From Paracoccaceae bacterium (GTDB lineage Bacteria; Pseudomonadota; Alphaproteobacteria; Rhodobacterales; Rhodobacteraceae): a DNA stretch of 64,000 nt. Location: NCBI GenBank assembly GCA_020425085.1, contig JAGQRW010000017.1:248001-312000 (forward strand), written 5' to 3'. Position 1 is the stretch's first letter. Each line of letters opens with the position of its first letter. Below, one piece after another: positions 17,608 to 26,388 of the stretch. The position numbers and the translations under genes were made by a program. Under the pieces are notes generated by a model, which did not search any database, was not told the origin of the DNA, and saw only the letters and a list, made by a program, of their open reading frames with translations.

Positions 17608-18073
17608 TGGGCTTCCTTTCGTGCTCTGCCGCATATTCTTTGATAAGCTTGGGAAAATCGGCAAAATCGGGGAATTTTTCATAGGAGTGCTGCGCCGGTG
17701 TTCCGGCCCAGGGCAGCATTTCGGATGTGTAAGTTTCGATGAAAGGCACAAACCACGTGGGATCGTCCAGCATCGTGGCCCGCAGATTGACGACCCCCTG
17801 AAAAAACTCAGCGGTGGTAAACACCCAACTCAGGCAATGTGGGCAGTGATGGTGATGCACGTCGCCGTGCATCCCCCCCATAACCGGCTCGCCCTGCGTG
17901 ACTGCAAACCCGTCGGATGGGATCGTCACCGTGATTGAATACGCGCTTCCCGTCATGCGCTGACAACCCTTGCAATGGCAGGCCGCTGCAAGAATCGGCG
18001 GCGTGCTGACTTTGATGCGAACCTGACCGCAGCGGCATCCGCCCTCGTAAGGCAAGTCCGGGTGTTCAGACAT
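17600..18073 (-). CDS. GFA-family (CENP-V/GFA) zinc protein
   Basis: A 157-residue protein with the GFA zinc-ligand pattern: GGCRCGQ near residue 13, CHCKGCQRMTGSAY near 31, and HCPHCLSWVF near 76-85. Family members bind zinc and some act on thiol-aldehyde adducts, but most have no known reaction. Eight-base overlaps (ATGNCTGA form) couple its start to preT and its stop to preA, so it is made together with both dehydrogenase subunits. A role in pyrimidine breakdown is therefore suggested; none is established. Confidence 0.85.
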   Translation of the reverse strand: MSEHPDLPYEGGCRCGQVRIKVSTPPILAAACHCKGCQRMTGSAYSITVTIPSDGFAVTQGEPVMGGMHGDVHHHHCPHCLSWVFTTAEFFQGVVNLRATMLDDPTWFVPFIETYTSEMLPWAGTPAQHSYEKFPDFADFPKLIKEYAAEHERKPNG

Positions 18074-19400
18074 GTCTTGCCCTTTGCAAGCTGGCATGAA
18101 TATCTTCAGCCGCATCACGCCCGTGGGCAACTGCCGTCACCGTCAGGTCTTCGCCGCCAAGGGCGCAGTCCCCACCGGCCCAAACGCCTTTGACCGAACT
18201 TCTGCCGTTGGCATCAATCCTGATCTTGCCGCCTTCCAGCACCAGAGCCTCTGGCGCACCTGCAAGCGTCTGACCGATGGCGCGCAGAACCTGATCGGCG
18301 GGCAGTTCAAATTCCGCGCCGGTTTCCACCAGTTTGCCGGCCCGGTTTTCTGTCCTGACCAGTCGGATACCGTTTGGGGTAATCGCTTTGGGCGCGACAT
18401 TGTAAAGGATCCTTACACCTTTTGAGGTCGCCAAATCCTGTTCAAACCCAGACGCCGCCATTTCCGCCTTGCTGCGCCGATAGGCGATCACCACATTGGC
18501 CGCCCCCAGAAGGCGGCTTTGCACTGCAGCATCAATCGCCGTCATGCCGCCGCCTATCACCACCACGTCACGACCGACGGCAATGTCCGTCATGTCATCC
18601 GACTGGCGCAACGCCGCAATCATATCAACCGCATTCGAGACCCCGGCGCGATCATTGCCGGATATCGTCAGCGCATTAACCCCGGCCAGTCCGATGCCCA
18701 GAAACACCGCATCATGATCCGCTTGCAGGCTTTCCAGCGTCAGCCCGTCGCCAAGCCTTTGGCCATATCTGACCTCGATGCCGCCGATCCCCAGCAACCA
18801 GTCAAGTTCGGCCTGGGCAAACCCGTCGGTCGCCTTATAGGCCGCGATGCCGTATTCGTTCAGCCCACCACCCTTTGGCCGTGCGTCATAGATCACCACG
18901 CAATGACCTTTCATCGCCAGCCGATGCGCACAGGCAAGCCCCGCCGGACCGGCGCCGACCACCGCAACGGTTTTGCCGCTGTCAGCGGCACGCTGGAACG
19001 GATGTCCACCCCTGGCCATCAGCCGGTCGGTGGCATAGCGTTGCAACTGACCGATCAGAACCGGTTTGCCCTCGGCCTCCTCGCGTACACATGCTTGTTC
19101 GCACAGGGTTTCCGTGGGGCATACCCTGGCGCACATGCCGCCAAGAATGTTCTGTGCAAAAATGGTTCGTGCCGATGCCTCCGGGGTGCCGGTTGCGATC
19201 TGGCGGATGAACATAGGGATGTCGATACTGGTCGGGCAGGCGGTAATGCAAGGCGCATCGTGACAGAAATAACACCGATCCGCCGCCACCAGCGCCTCAT
19301 GATCATCAAGCGGTTTATGCAGGTCGGCAAAGTTTGCAGCAATTTCGCCAAGCGGCAGGCGCCCCGCAACTAGCCCCGGTGTGAATGGATCTGACGGCAT
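18066..19400 (-). CDS. preT: NAD-dependent dihydropyrimidine dehydrogenase, PreT subunit
   Basis: A 444-residue GltD-like flavoprotein. The N-terminal Fe-S region contains CYFCHDAPCITACPTSIDIP and CARVCPTETLCEQAC. FAD binds at AVVGAGPAGLACAHRLA (about residue 147) and NAD at VVVIGGGMTAIDAA (about 277). It passes electrons from NAD(P)H to PreA for pyrimidine reduction. It is first of the operon preT-GFA-preA. A 24-base dyad lies 54 bases upstream of the ATG. The later enzymes of the pathway (dihydropyrimidinase, beta-ureidopropionase) are not in this window. Confidence 0.92.
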   Translation of the reverse strand: MPSDPFTPGLVAGRLPLGEIAANFADLHKPLDDHEALVAADRCYFCHDAPCITACPTSIDIPMFIRQIATGTPEASARTIFAQNILGGMCARVCPTETLCEQACVREEAEGKPVLIGQLQRYATDRLMARGGHPFQRAADSGKTVAVVGAGPAGLACAHRLAMKGHCVVIYDARPKGGGLNEYGIAAYKATDGFAQAELDWLLGIGGIEVRYGQRLGDGLTLESLQADHDAVFLGIGLAGVNALTISGNDRAGVSNAVDMIAALRQSDDMTDIAVGRDVVVIGGGMTAIDAAVQSRLLGAANVVIAYRRSKAEMAASGFEQDLATSKGVRILYNVAPKAITPNGIRLVRTENRAGKLVETGAEFELPADQVLRAIGQTLAGAPEALVLEGGKIRIDANGRSSVKGVWAGGDCALGGEDLTVTAVAHGRDAAEDIHASLQRARHV

Positions 19401-19453
19401 GATCTATGGTCCCTGTTATTTTCCTTCAGGTTTGCACAGGTCTGTTTTTTTAT

Positions 19454-19477
19454 CAACTGGTAAAATATTACCAGTTG
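19454..19477. promoter_or_regulatory. Inverted repeat, candidate operator for preT operon
   Basis: Ten-base arms CAACTGGTAA and TTACCAGTTG around a 4-base AT core. The site sits between preT (start 19400) and the DUF1697 gene stop (19535). It is AT-centred, and the T run lies on the strand that is not transcribed here, so an operator is more likely than a terminator. It does not match the RutR consensus I recall (TGACCA-NN-TGGTCA); the TGGTA...TACCA order is more GntR-like. Confidence 0.5.
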
Positions 19478-19534
19478 GTTTTTCTGATACCCGCCCTTTG
19501 GCGGCCTTTGGCCAACCCCGACGAGTTCCGAAAA

Positions 19535-20056
19535 TCAGATGCTATGACCAAGCTCGCGAATCTTCTGTGCCGTGCGCAAGTTGCGTCCGGTTGCAGGCAC
19601 CCCCAACAGCTGTTCCAACCGCTCGGCCAGTTTCGAGCCGGACAGAAGTTTCGGTGTATGCAGATACAGGGCGCGCTCGGTCAGAACGAACTGCTCTTCC
19701 TCGCCCTTGGCGGCGATCAGAACCGATTCGTCAACCAGCGATGGTGACGCCAGAAAAAACAGATGCAGCGTCTTGGGGTTTTCGCTGGCCTGTGCCAACG
19801 GGTTTGAATCCACCACCGCCTCGAAATTTTCGAACGGCATCAGCATTACCCTTGGGCGAAACCCCTTTTCTGCCTCGATTGCATCGCAAATCCGGGTTTC
19901 CTCCAAAGCACCGCGAAATACCGCATTGCCGCTCTGGATATAGGTATGCACATCCTTGGCCCCCAGGCCTTTCAGAATTGACCGCAGTTCGGCCATCGGC
20001 AAGACCGCGTGTCCGCCGACATTCACTCCACGCAAAAGGGCAACTTGAATGCTCAT
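19535..20056 (-). CDS. DUF1697 domain protein
   Basis: A 173-residue protein typical of the DUF1697 family: it opens VALLRGVNVGGH, has YIQSGNAVF near residue 42, and ends with TGRNLRTAQKIREL. No catalytic role is known for the family. The ATG at 20056 fits the family N-terminus; the longer reading from 20149 adds unrelated residues. Divergent from ffh. Confidence 0.88.
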   Translation of the reverse strand: MSIQVALLRGVNVGGHAVLPMAELRSILKGLGAKDVHTYIQSGNAVFRGALEETRICDAIEAEKGFRPRVMLMPFENFEAVVDSNPLAQASENPKTLHLFFLASPSLVDESVLIAAKGEEEQFVLTERALYLHTPKLLSGSKLAERLEQLLGVPATGRNLRTAQKIRELGHSI

Positions 20057-20234
20057 GGCTTGACGATAGCCGAGATTCGCCATAAACGACACCCAAATCA
20101 TGGAAGTGTCAGACGCTTCCGGTGTCGGGAAAAGACCCGATATCGCCACCAGTCAGCGCGTTGCGCCCACTGGTGCGTTTGTCGTTTGGCGGGTCACTTC
20201 CCACATGCACCCCAAGGTCCAAGGAGGGCCGCCA

Positions 20235-21731
20235 ATGTTCGAAAGCCTATCCGACCGCCTGTCAGGCGTCTTTGACAAACTGACCAAACAGGGTGCCCTG
20301 TCAGACGCCGATGTTGCCACGGCGCTGCGCGAAGTCCGGGTTGCGCTGCTTGAGGCTGACGTTTCCCTGCCGGTCGCTCGCGATTTCGTAAAGGCGGTGC
20401 AGCAAAAGGCCACCGGTCAGGCGGTTACCAAATCCGTCACCCCCGGCCAGCAGGTGGTCAAGATCGTGCATGACGAACTGGTCGCCTTTCTGGCCGGTGA
20501 CGATGCAAAGGCCGGTGATCTCAAGATCGACAATCCGCCCGCACCGATACTTATGGTCGGCTTGCAAGGGTCGGGCAAGACCACCTCGACCGCGAAACTG
20601 GCCAAGCGGCTGAAGGAAAAGAACGGCAAACGCGTGCTGATGGCCTCGCTCGATGTGAACCGGCCCGCCGCGATGGAACAACTGGCGATCCTCGGCAAAC
20701 AGATCGGTGTCGATACCTTGCCGATCGTGCGTGGTGAAAAGCCCGAACAGATCGCGCGGCGTGCCAAACAGCAGGCAACACTTGGCGGCTATGACGTCTA
20801 CATGCTCGACACTGCCGGCCGTTTGCATATCGACGAAACCCTGATGGCCGAGGTGCAATCGGTCCGAAACATTGCCACTCCGCGTGAAACCCTGCTGGTG
20901 GTCGATGGCCTGACCGGTCAGGACGCGGTCAACGTCGCCGAACGGTTCGATGGCCAGATCGGCATTTCCGGTGTCATCCTGACCCGGATGGACGGCGATG
21001 GCCGCGGCGGTGCCGCCCTTTCCATGCGTGCCGTCACCGGCAAACCGATCAAGTTCGTCGGCCTCGGCGAAAAGATGGACGCGCTGGAGGAATTCCACCC
21101 CGAACGCATCGCCAGTCGCATCCTTGGCATGGGTGACATCGTTTCGCTGGTGGAAAAGGCCCAGGAAACCATCGAGGTCGAACAGGCCGAACGTATGATG
21201 CGTCGGTTCCAGAAGGGTCAGTTCAACATGAACGACCTCAGGATGCAGCTGGAACAGATGATGAAGATGGGCGGCATGCAGGGGGTGATGGGCATGATGC
21301 CCGGTATGGGCAAGATGTCAAAACAGATGGAAAATGCCGGCATCGACGACAACGTATTGAAACGCCAGATCGCCCTGATCCAGTCGATGACCAAAAAGGA
21401 ACGTGCCAATCCGCAAATCCTCCAGGCCAGCCGCAAGAAACGCATTGCCAAGGGCGCCGGACTTGAGGTTTCCGAACTCAACAAACTTTTGAAAATGCAG
21501 CGCCAGATGGGCGACATGATGAAAAAGATGGGCAAGATGGGCAAGGGCGGCATGCTGAAACAGGCGATGAAAAGCATGTTCGGCAAAGGCGGTATGCCCG
21601 ACATAAACGACCCTCAGGCGATGGAACAGGCGGCCAAGGCCCTTGGCCGCAAAATGCCCGGTGGCGGCCTTCCCGGCCTCGGCGGCGCTGCCCTGCCACC
21701 GGGCCTGTCGGGCTTTGGGAAAAAGAAATGA
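20235..21731 (+). CDS. ffh: Signal recognition particle protein Ffh
   Basis: About 498 residues in the standard NG-M order. The N domain begins MFESLSDRLSGVFDKL, the GTPase G1 is GLQGSGKTTSTAKLA near residue 107, followed by DTAGRLHID and TRMDGDGRGG. A Met-rich M domain (residues about 330-430) binds SRP RNA and signal sequences. It targets inner-membrane proteins to FtsY/SecYEG. The ATG at 20235 follows AAGGAGG; the upstream extension from 20100 is not part of the protein. Confidence 0.97.
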   Translation: MFESLSDRLSGVFDKLTKQGALSDADVATALREVRVALLEADVSLPVARDFVKAVQQKATGQAVTKSVTPGQQVVKIVHDELVAFLAGDDAKAGDLKIDNPPAPILMVGLQGSGKTTSTAKLAKRLKEKNGKRVLMASLDVNRPAAMEQLAILGKQIGVDTLPIVRGEKPEQIARRAKQQATLGGYDVYMLDTAGRLHIDETLMAEVQSVRNIATPRETLLVVDGLTGQDAVNVAERFDGQIGISGVILTRMDGDGRGGAALSMRAVTGKPIKFVGLGEKMDALEEFHPERIASRILGMGDIVSLVEKAQETIEVEQAERMMRRFQKGQFNMNDLRMQLEQMMKMGGMQGVMGMMPGMGKMSKQMENAGIDDNVLKRQIALIQSMTKKERANPQILQASRKKRIAKGAGLEVSELNKLLKMQRQMGDMMKKMGKMGKGGMLKQAMKSMFGKGGMPDINDPQAMEQAAKALGRKMPGGGLPGLGGAALPPGLSGFGKKK

Positions 21732-21798
21732 CCATGGCTTCTTTATTGACCAAATACTCCCGCCGGAGGCTCCAGCCTGTTCAGGATCGGAGGTCTCT

Positions 21799-22095
21799 AT
21801 GTCTGATCCCGTAGCCCTTGCCGCAACGCTTCTGAAATCCCACCGTGAAAGCATCGACCGGCTGGACGCAATCCTTGTCTATACCCTCGGGGAACGCTTC
21901 AAGCACACCCAGGCGGTGGGCCGGCTCAAGGCCGAACACAACCTGCCGCCATCTGACCCGGCGCGTGAAACCGAACAGATCGCCCGCCTTGAACATCTGG
22001 CGCGCGAGGCCGATCTCGACCCTGAATTCGCCCGTGATTTCCTGAACTTCATCATTCAGGAAGTCATCCAGCATCACAAGAAACACCAGTCATGA
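21799..22095 (+). CDS. Chorismate mutase, AroQ-type
   Basis: A 98-residue all-alpha protein. SHRESIDRLDAILVYTLGERFKHTQAVGRLKAEHNLP matches the first helix of AroQ chorismate mutases, with the active-site Arg and Lys residues of this fold. It converts chorismate to prephenate for Phe/Tyr synthesis. GGAGG precedes the ATG. It sits between ffh and rpsP, an order known in Rhodobacterales. It is a monofunctional enzyme without a dehydratase or dehydrogenase domain. Confidence 0.9.
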   Translation: MSDPVALAATLLKSHRESIDRLDAILVYTLGERFKHTQAVGRLKAEHNLPPSDPARETEQIARLEHLAREADLDPEFARDFLNFIIQEVIQHHKKHQS

Positions 22096-22155
22096 CAATC
22101 CGTCAGGCAGGGATTATCCCGCCTGCCAACGCCATTCAAAAAGGAGAAACTTAAA

Positions 22156-22596
22156 ATGGCCATGAAGATCAGACTAGCCCGAGGGGGCTCCAAAAAGCGC
22201 CCGTTTTACCGCATCGTTGCCGCCGACAGCCGCATGCCGCGCGATGGCCGCTATATCGAAAAGCTGGGCACCTACAATCCGCTTCTGGCTAAAGACAGCG
22301 AACAACGTGTCATAATTGATATTGACCGGGTGAAACACTGGCTGGGCGAAGGCGCACAGGTCACCGACCGCGTATCGCGGATGCTGGAAGCAGCCGGTGT
22401 CATCGAAAAGAAACAACGCGCCAACCTGAAAAAAGGCGAGCCCGGCAAACAGGCCAAGGCCCGCGCCGAACAGAAAGTGGCCAAAGCCGCTGCTGCCGCC
22501 GAAGCCGCCGCCGCACCGGCCCCGGAACCCGAGGCCGAAGTCGAGCCTGAAGAGGCTGCAACCGAGGCACCCGCAGAAGAAACCGTGGCCGAATAG
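22156..22596 (+). CDS. rpsP: 30S ribosomal protein S16 with long C-terminal tail
   Basis: The first 80 or so residues ([33 protein letters not shown]) are canonical S16. The rest, about 60 residues, is an Ala/Glu/Lys-rich, low-complexity extension, longer than in most bacteria but common in alphaproteobacteria. The ribosome site AAGGAG is strong. It lies in the conserved ribosome-maturation operon before rimM. Confidence 0.97.
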   Translation: MAMKIRLARGGSKKRPFYRIVAADSRMPRDGRYIEKLGTYNPLLAKDSEQRVIIDIDRVKHWLGEGAQVTDRVSRMLEAAGVIEKKQRANLKKGEPGKQAKARAEQKVAKAAAAAEAAAAPAPEPEAEVEPEEAATEAPAEETVAE

Positions 22597-22629
22597 GCCA
22601 CGGATTTTCCGCAAATCAGAGATCAGCCG

Positions 22630-23148
22630 TTGGCAAATAATCGCATTTGTGTTGGCGTCATTACCGGCTCATTCGGCGTTCGTGGCGAGGCGAGGATCAA
22701 GTCTTTCTGCGCCGAACCCGCAGCCATCGCCGATTATAGCCCGCTCAGCAACGAAGACGGTTCGGTTTCTTACCAGATTACTCTGACCCGCCCGGTAAAG
22801 GGCGGGTTTGCCGCGCGCATCAAAGGCATCATCGACAAGGAGGCGGCAGACTCGCTGAAAGGCACGCGCCTTTTTGCCGATCGTGGCGATCTGCCAAACC
22901 TGCCAGATGATGAGTATTATCACGCCGACCTGATCGGGCTTGCGGTTTATGATACCGGCGGACAACTGTTGGGCAAGATCACCGCCGTTCATAATCACGG
23001 TGCGGGCGATCTGCTGGAGGTCAGCGGCCCGGCTTTCAAAGGTTCGGAATTGCTGCCCTTTACCAGTGAGGTTATCCCTACCGTGGACCTCACCAGTGGC
23101 CGCGTGATCGCCGACCCGCCGCAGGAATTTGTCGAAGACACGGAATAA
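22630..23148 (+). CDS. rimM: Ribosome maturation factor RimM
   Basis: A 172-residue protein with [21 protein letters not shown] at the N-terminus and the PRC-barrel half ([14 protein letters not shown]...[19 protein letters not shown]) at the C-terminus. It helps 30S assembly and binds S19. The start is TTG, since no ATG or GTG fits; the ribosome site is weak (AGAGA), which may tune its level below that of S16. Confidence 0.95.
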   Translation: MANNRICVGVITGSFGVRGEARIKSFCAEPAAIADYSPLSNEDGSVSYQITLTRPVKGGFAARIKGIIDKEAADSLKGTRLFADRGDLPNLPDDEYYHADLIGLAVYDTGGQLLGKITAVHNHGAGDLLEVSGPAFKGSELLPFTSEVIPTVDLTSGRVIADPPQEFVEDTE

Positions 23149-23207
23149 GTGCTGCCAACTTACAACCTGTCCGTCATGGTCAGGCGTCAAATTCGGATGC
23201 GAATGCC

Positions 23208-24002
23208 ATGGTCGGAAAAATCGTCATCCACCCCGGATTTCACAAGACCGGCACTACCAGCCTGCAAGCAACCCTGCGCCAGAACGGCCCTGTCCTGTGG
23301 CGCAGCACCGCACTTGCAATCGGCCCGAAGATCGAGCCGATCCGGCGCGCTGCGCGTGGATTTTCCACTTATCGCGATCAGATCAGCCTGCTTAAATTTT
23401 CGTTGCGTCTGAACGCCTATCTTGGCGAACTTGCCTTGCCTGAAAACCGCAACCTGGTGATCTCATCCGAAGAAATTGCCGGTCATATGCCGGGGCGCAA
23501 ACTGGTGCCGGATTATGGCGCCTTGCCGATACTCATGCGCGAAGTGGTCGAAGTGCTGGAAGGGCGATTCGGCACGGATCTGGACCTGACCTTTTATCTA
23601 AGCACCCGTAACCCTGATAGCTGGCTTCAAAGCGCCTGGGCCCAGCAAGTCAAGGGGTCGCGAATGATACTGGATTATCAGGATTTCCAGCAGCAATATG
23701 GTGCCTCCGCCAATCTGGCGGCGATGGTTGCCCGAATTGCCGAAGCGGTCATGCCCTATAAAGTAGTCACACATGGTCTGGAAGACAGCCAACATCTGAA
23801 ACTTGGCCCGGCGGAACCGATTCTGAAACTTCTGGATCTGCCAGCGGCAAAATTCGCCCTGCTGAAACCGGTCCGCATCCAGAATGTCAGCCCGCCAAGT
23901 GATGTTTTGCAGCAATGCCTTGAACTCAACCGCACAAACCTTGATGAAGGCGAACTGCTAAAGGCAAAAAGGCTGTTATTGGCGGCGGCATTCAAGCTAT
24001 AG
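23208..24002 (+). CDS. Sulfotransferase-like protein
   Basis: About 264 residues. HPGFHKTGTTSLQATL near residues 8-23 matches the 5'-phosphosulfate-binding loop of PAPS-dependent sulfotransferases, and FYLSTRNPDSWLQSAWAQ near 128-145 resembles their 3'-phosphate region. The target is unknown; some similar proteins modify glycans or lipids. It is inserted between rimM and trmD, so it is transcribed with the ribosomal operon. Alternative starts a few codons upstream cannot be excluded. Confidence 0.75.
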   Translation: MVGKIVIHPGFHKTGTTSLQATLRQNGPVLWRSTALAIGPKIEPIRRAARGFSTYRDQISLLKFSLRLNAYLGELALPENRNLVISSEEIAGHMPGRKLVPDYGALPILMREVVEVLEGRFGTDLDLTFYLSTRNPDSWLQSAWAQQVKGSRMILDYQDFQQQYGASANLAAMVARIAEAVMPYKVVTHGLEDSQHLKLGPAEPILKLLDLPAAKFALLKPVRIQNVSPPSDVLQQCLELNRTNLDEGELLKAKRLLLAAAFKL

Positions 24003-24011
24003 GTCAGATTT

Positions 24012-24836
24012 ATGGCAAACCAACCCAAATCCCATGGCCGCCTGGCTATCCGCCCAAGCCTGAAGCCGCGCGAACTGATGGTGGATCGACCGGAACTTGC
24101 GGGAGCATGGCAAGCCAAAGTTATCACCTTGTTCCCCGAGGCGTTTCCGGGCGTTCTGGGCCTGTCCCTGACCGGGCGCGCCTTGCAGGAAGGGCTTTGG
24201 TCGCTGGAAACCATCGACCTCAGGCAATTCGGGGTAGGCAAGCACAAGAACGTGGATGATACCCCAACTGGTGGCGGCGCCGGGATGGTGATGAAACCCG
24301 ACGTGGTGGCCGCTGCCTTTGACGCGGCGGCTGAAAATACCCCGCCAGACCGGCAAGACTGGCCGCTTGTCTATGTCTCGCCCCGTGGCAAACCGTATGA
24401 TCAGGCCACCGCAGAAAGGTATTCCAGGGCCAGTGGCATGACCATTCTGTGCGGCCGGTTTGAGGGCGTGGACCAGCGGGTTCTTGAACACTATCAGGTC
24501 GAGGAAATCTCGATCGGCGACTATATCCTGACCGGAGGAGAGATTGCTGCACAGGCCTTGATTGATGCCAGCGTTCGGCTTATACCCCGCGTGCTTGGGA
24601 ATACCGAGTCGGCAATGGAGGAAACTTTCACCCACGGCCTTCTGGAACACCCGCAATATACACGGCCAACAGAATGGAACGGCCGCACGGTTCCCGACAT
24701 ACTCCTTTCGGGCCACCATGCGAACATCGCCAAATGGCGATCCGCCCAATCTGAAAAGCTGACAAAGGAACGTCGTCCTGACCTCTGGCGGGCTTATCTG
24801 AACGATAGGGACCCGGACGGAGACCAAGAGCTCTAG
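24012..24836 (+). CDS. trmD: tRNA (guanine-N1)-methyltransferase TrmD
   Basis: A 274-residue SPOUT methyltransferase that makes m1G37 in tRNAs. The core begins [15 protein letters not shown]; the knot and SAM site include [16 protein letters not shown] and [14 protein letters not shown]. About 35 extra N-terminal residues (including [20 protein letters not shown]) precede the core, an extension I know from Rhodobacterales TrmD, so I keep the ATG at 24012. Confidence 0.96.
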   Translation: MANQPKSHGRLAIRPSLKPRELMVDRPELAGAWQAKVITLFPEAFPGVLGLSLTGRALQEGLWSLETIDLRQFGVGKHKNVDDTPTGGGAGMVMKPDVVAAAFDAAAENTPPDRQDWPLVYVSPRGKPYDQATAERYSRASGMTILCGRFEGVDQRVLEHYQVEEISIGDYILTGGEIAAQALIDASVRLIPRVLGNTESAMEETFTHGLLEHPQYTRPTEWNGRTVPDILLSGHHANIAKWRSAQSEKLTKERRPDLWRAYLNDRDPDGDQEL

Positions 24837-24886
24837 GGACGCTGAACAACTTCGCTGAACAACAGCGAGCACAAAGGACGACTGAA

Positions 24887-25270
24887 ATGAACATTATCGA
24901 ACAGCTCGAAGCCGAGCAGGTTGCCGCCCTCGGAAAGGAAATTCCCGACTTCAAGGCCGGTGATACCATCCGCGTCGGTTACAAGGTGACCGAAGGCACC
25001 CGCTCCAGGGTACAGAATTACGAAGGCGTGTGCATTGCGCGCAAAGGTGGTAGCGGCATCGCCGGTGCCTTTACCGTGCGCAAGATCTCGTTCGGTGAAG
25101 GGGTCGAGCGGGTATTCCCGCTGCATTCGCAAAACATCGACAGCATTACCGTGATCCGCCGTGGCCGCGTGCGCCGCGCCAAGCTTTACTATCTGCGCAC
25201 CCGTCGCGGCAAATCGGCGCGGATCGCCGAGAAAGCCAACTATAAACCGGCATCTGGCGCTGACGTATAA
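24887..25270 (+). CDS. rplS: 50S ribosomal protein L19
   Basis: A 127-residue L19 with [31 protein letters not shown] and the basic tail [15 protein letters not shown]. Structural protein at the 30S/50S interface. The ribosome site AAAGGA lies upstream. Follows trmD in the conserved order. Confidence 0.97.
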   Translation: MNIIEQLEAEQVAALGKEIPDFKAGDTIRVGYKVTEGTRSRVQNYEGVCIARKGGSGIAGAFTVRKISFGEGVERVFPLHSQNIDSITVIRRGRVRRAKLYYLRTRRGKSARIAEKANYKPASGADV

Positions 25271-25281
25271 GGAACGGACCG

Positions 25282-25503
25282 ATGAAAAAAGACATCCACC
25301 CCGATTATCACATGATTACCGTCAAGATGACCGACGGCACCACCTTTCAGATGCGTTCGACCTATGGGGCCGAAGGCGATACGTTGGCGCTTGATATTGA
25401 TCCGACGGTTCACCCAGCCTGGACTGGCGGCAACACCCGCCTGATGGATACCGGCGGGCGCGTCAGCAAGTTCAAGAAGAAATACGAAGGTCTGGGCTTT
25501 TAG
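25282..25503 (+). CDS. rpmE: 50S ribosomal protein L31, cysteine-free form
   Basis: A 73-residue L31 ([40 protein letters not shown]). It has no cysteine, so it is the zinc-independent form. It follows rplS by 11 bases with AAGGAA as ribosome site. A terminator closes the operon just downstream. Confidence 0.96.
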   Translation: MKKDIHPDYHMITVKMTDGTTFQMRSTYGAEGDTLALDIDPTVHPAWTGGNTRLMDTGGRVSKFKKKYEGLGF

Positions 25504-25550
25504 GCACCGGCCATCTAAACTTCCCACCCGCGGGAAACTTGGCTATAGCT

Positions 25551-25580
25551 CAAAGCGCGTCACCAAAAGGCGCGCTTTTT
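25551..25580 (+). terminator. Rho-independent terminator of the ffh-rpmE operon
   Basis: Arms AAAGCGCG (25552-25559) and CGCGCTTT (25571-25578) with an 11-base loop and a run of five T ending at 25580. It ends about 20 bases before the likely GTG start of mipZ. Confidence 0.8.
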
Positions 25581-25599
25581 GCGTATCAAAGGGTCGGGC

Positions 25600-26388
25600 G
25601 TGTCGCATATCATCGTTGTAGGGAACGAAAAGGGCGGATCGGGCAAATCCACCACCTGCATGCATGTCGCAACCGCGCTGGCGCGTCTCGGGTTTCGGGT
25701 GGCGGCGCTTGACCTTGATCTGCGCCAGCAGAGCTTTACACGATATCTGGAAAACCGCGCCGCTTTTGCCCGCCGGACGCAAATCCGGTTGCCGATGCCG
25801 GTTCTTGGCAGGATAGCGACCGGTGAAAGCGATAGCGAAGGCGATCGGGTGAACGACGCCATTGACGCGCTGGAAAGGTCCAGTGATTTCATCGTGGTCG
25901 ATTGCCCCGGTGCCTATTCGCGCATTTCCGAGGTTGCACATTCGCTGGGCGACACGCTGGTAACGCCACTCAATGATTCATTCGTTGATTTCGATCTGCT
26001 GGCACGGTTCGACCCGGCCAGCAACAAGGTTTCCGGCCCATCGGTCTATTCCGAAATGGTGTGGAAGGCACGACAGGCGCGTGCGCATCAGGGATTGCCG
26101 CCGATTGACTGGGTCGTCATTCGCAACCGGTTGGGTCCGCAAAACATGCATAACAAGCGTCGGCTTGGCGATGCGTTGACCGATCTTTCGCGCCGCATAG
26201 GGTTTCGCGTCGCCTCGGGGTTTGGCGAGCGGGTGATCTTTCGCGAAATGTTCCCGAACGGCCTGACGCTGCTTGATATGCGAGACACCGGGCTTGGCGG
26301 TCTCAGCCTGTCGAATATCGCGGCCCGCCAGGAACTGCGCGACCTGATCAAGGCGCTGAACCTGCCGGATGTGATCGTGAAGTTCTAG
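25600..26388 (+). CDS. mipZ: Division-site ATPase MipZ
   Basis: About 262 residues of the ParA/MinD superfamily. The deviant Walker A is VGNEKGGSGKSTTCMH, followed by LDLDLRQQSFTRYLENR, VTPLNDSFVDFDLLA and a C-terminal NIAARQELRDLIKALNL. These are characteristic of MipZ, which forms a gradient from ParB at the poles and inhibits FtsZ away from midcell in alphaproteobacteria. I take the GTG at 25600; the longer TTG start at 25579 lies inside the upstream terminator. Confidence 0.92.
   Translation: MSHIIVVGNEKGGSGKSTTCMHVATALARLGFRVAALDLDLRQQSFTRYLENRAAFARRTQIRLPMPVLGRIATGESDSEGDRVNDAIDALERSSDFIVVDCPGAYSRISEVAHSLGDTLVTPLNDSFVDFDLLARFDPASNKVSGPSVYSEMVWKARQARAHQGLPPIDWVVIRNRLGPQNMHNKRRLGDALTDLSRRIGFRVASGFGERVIFREMFPNGLTLLDMRDTGLGGLSLSNIAARQELRDLIKALNLPDVIVKF

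Noticed and set aside
19454..19477. Palindrome before preT read as a terminator
   Set aside because: Both flanking genes are on the minus strand and the T run lies on the plus strand; the stem is AT-centred, so an operator fits better.
20100..20234. Longer Ffh starting at 20100
   Set aside because: The AAGGAGG ribosome site and the family N-terminus (MFESLSDRL) place the start at 20235.
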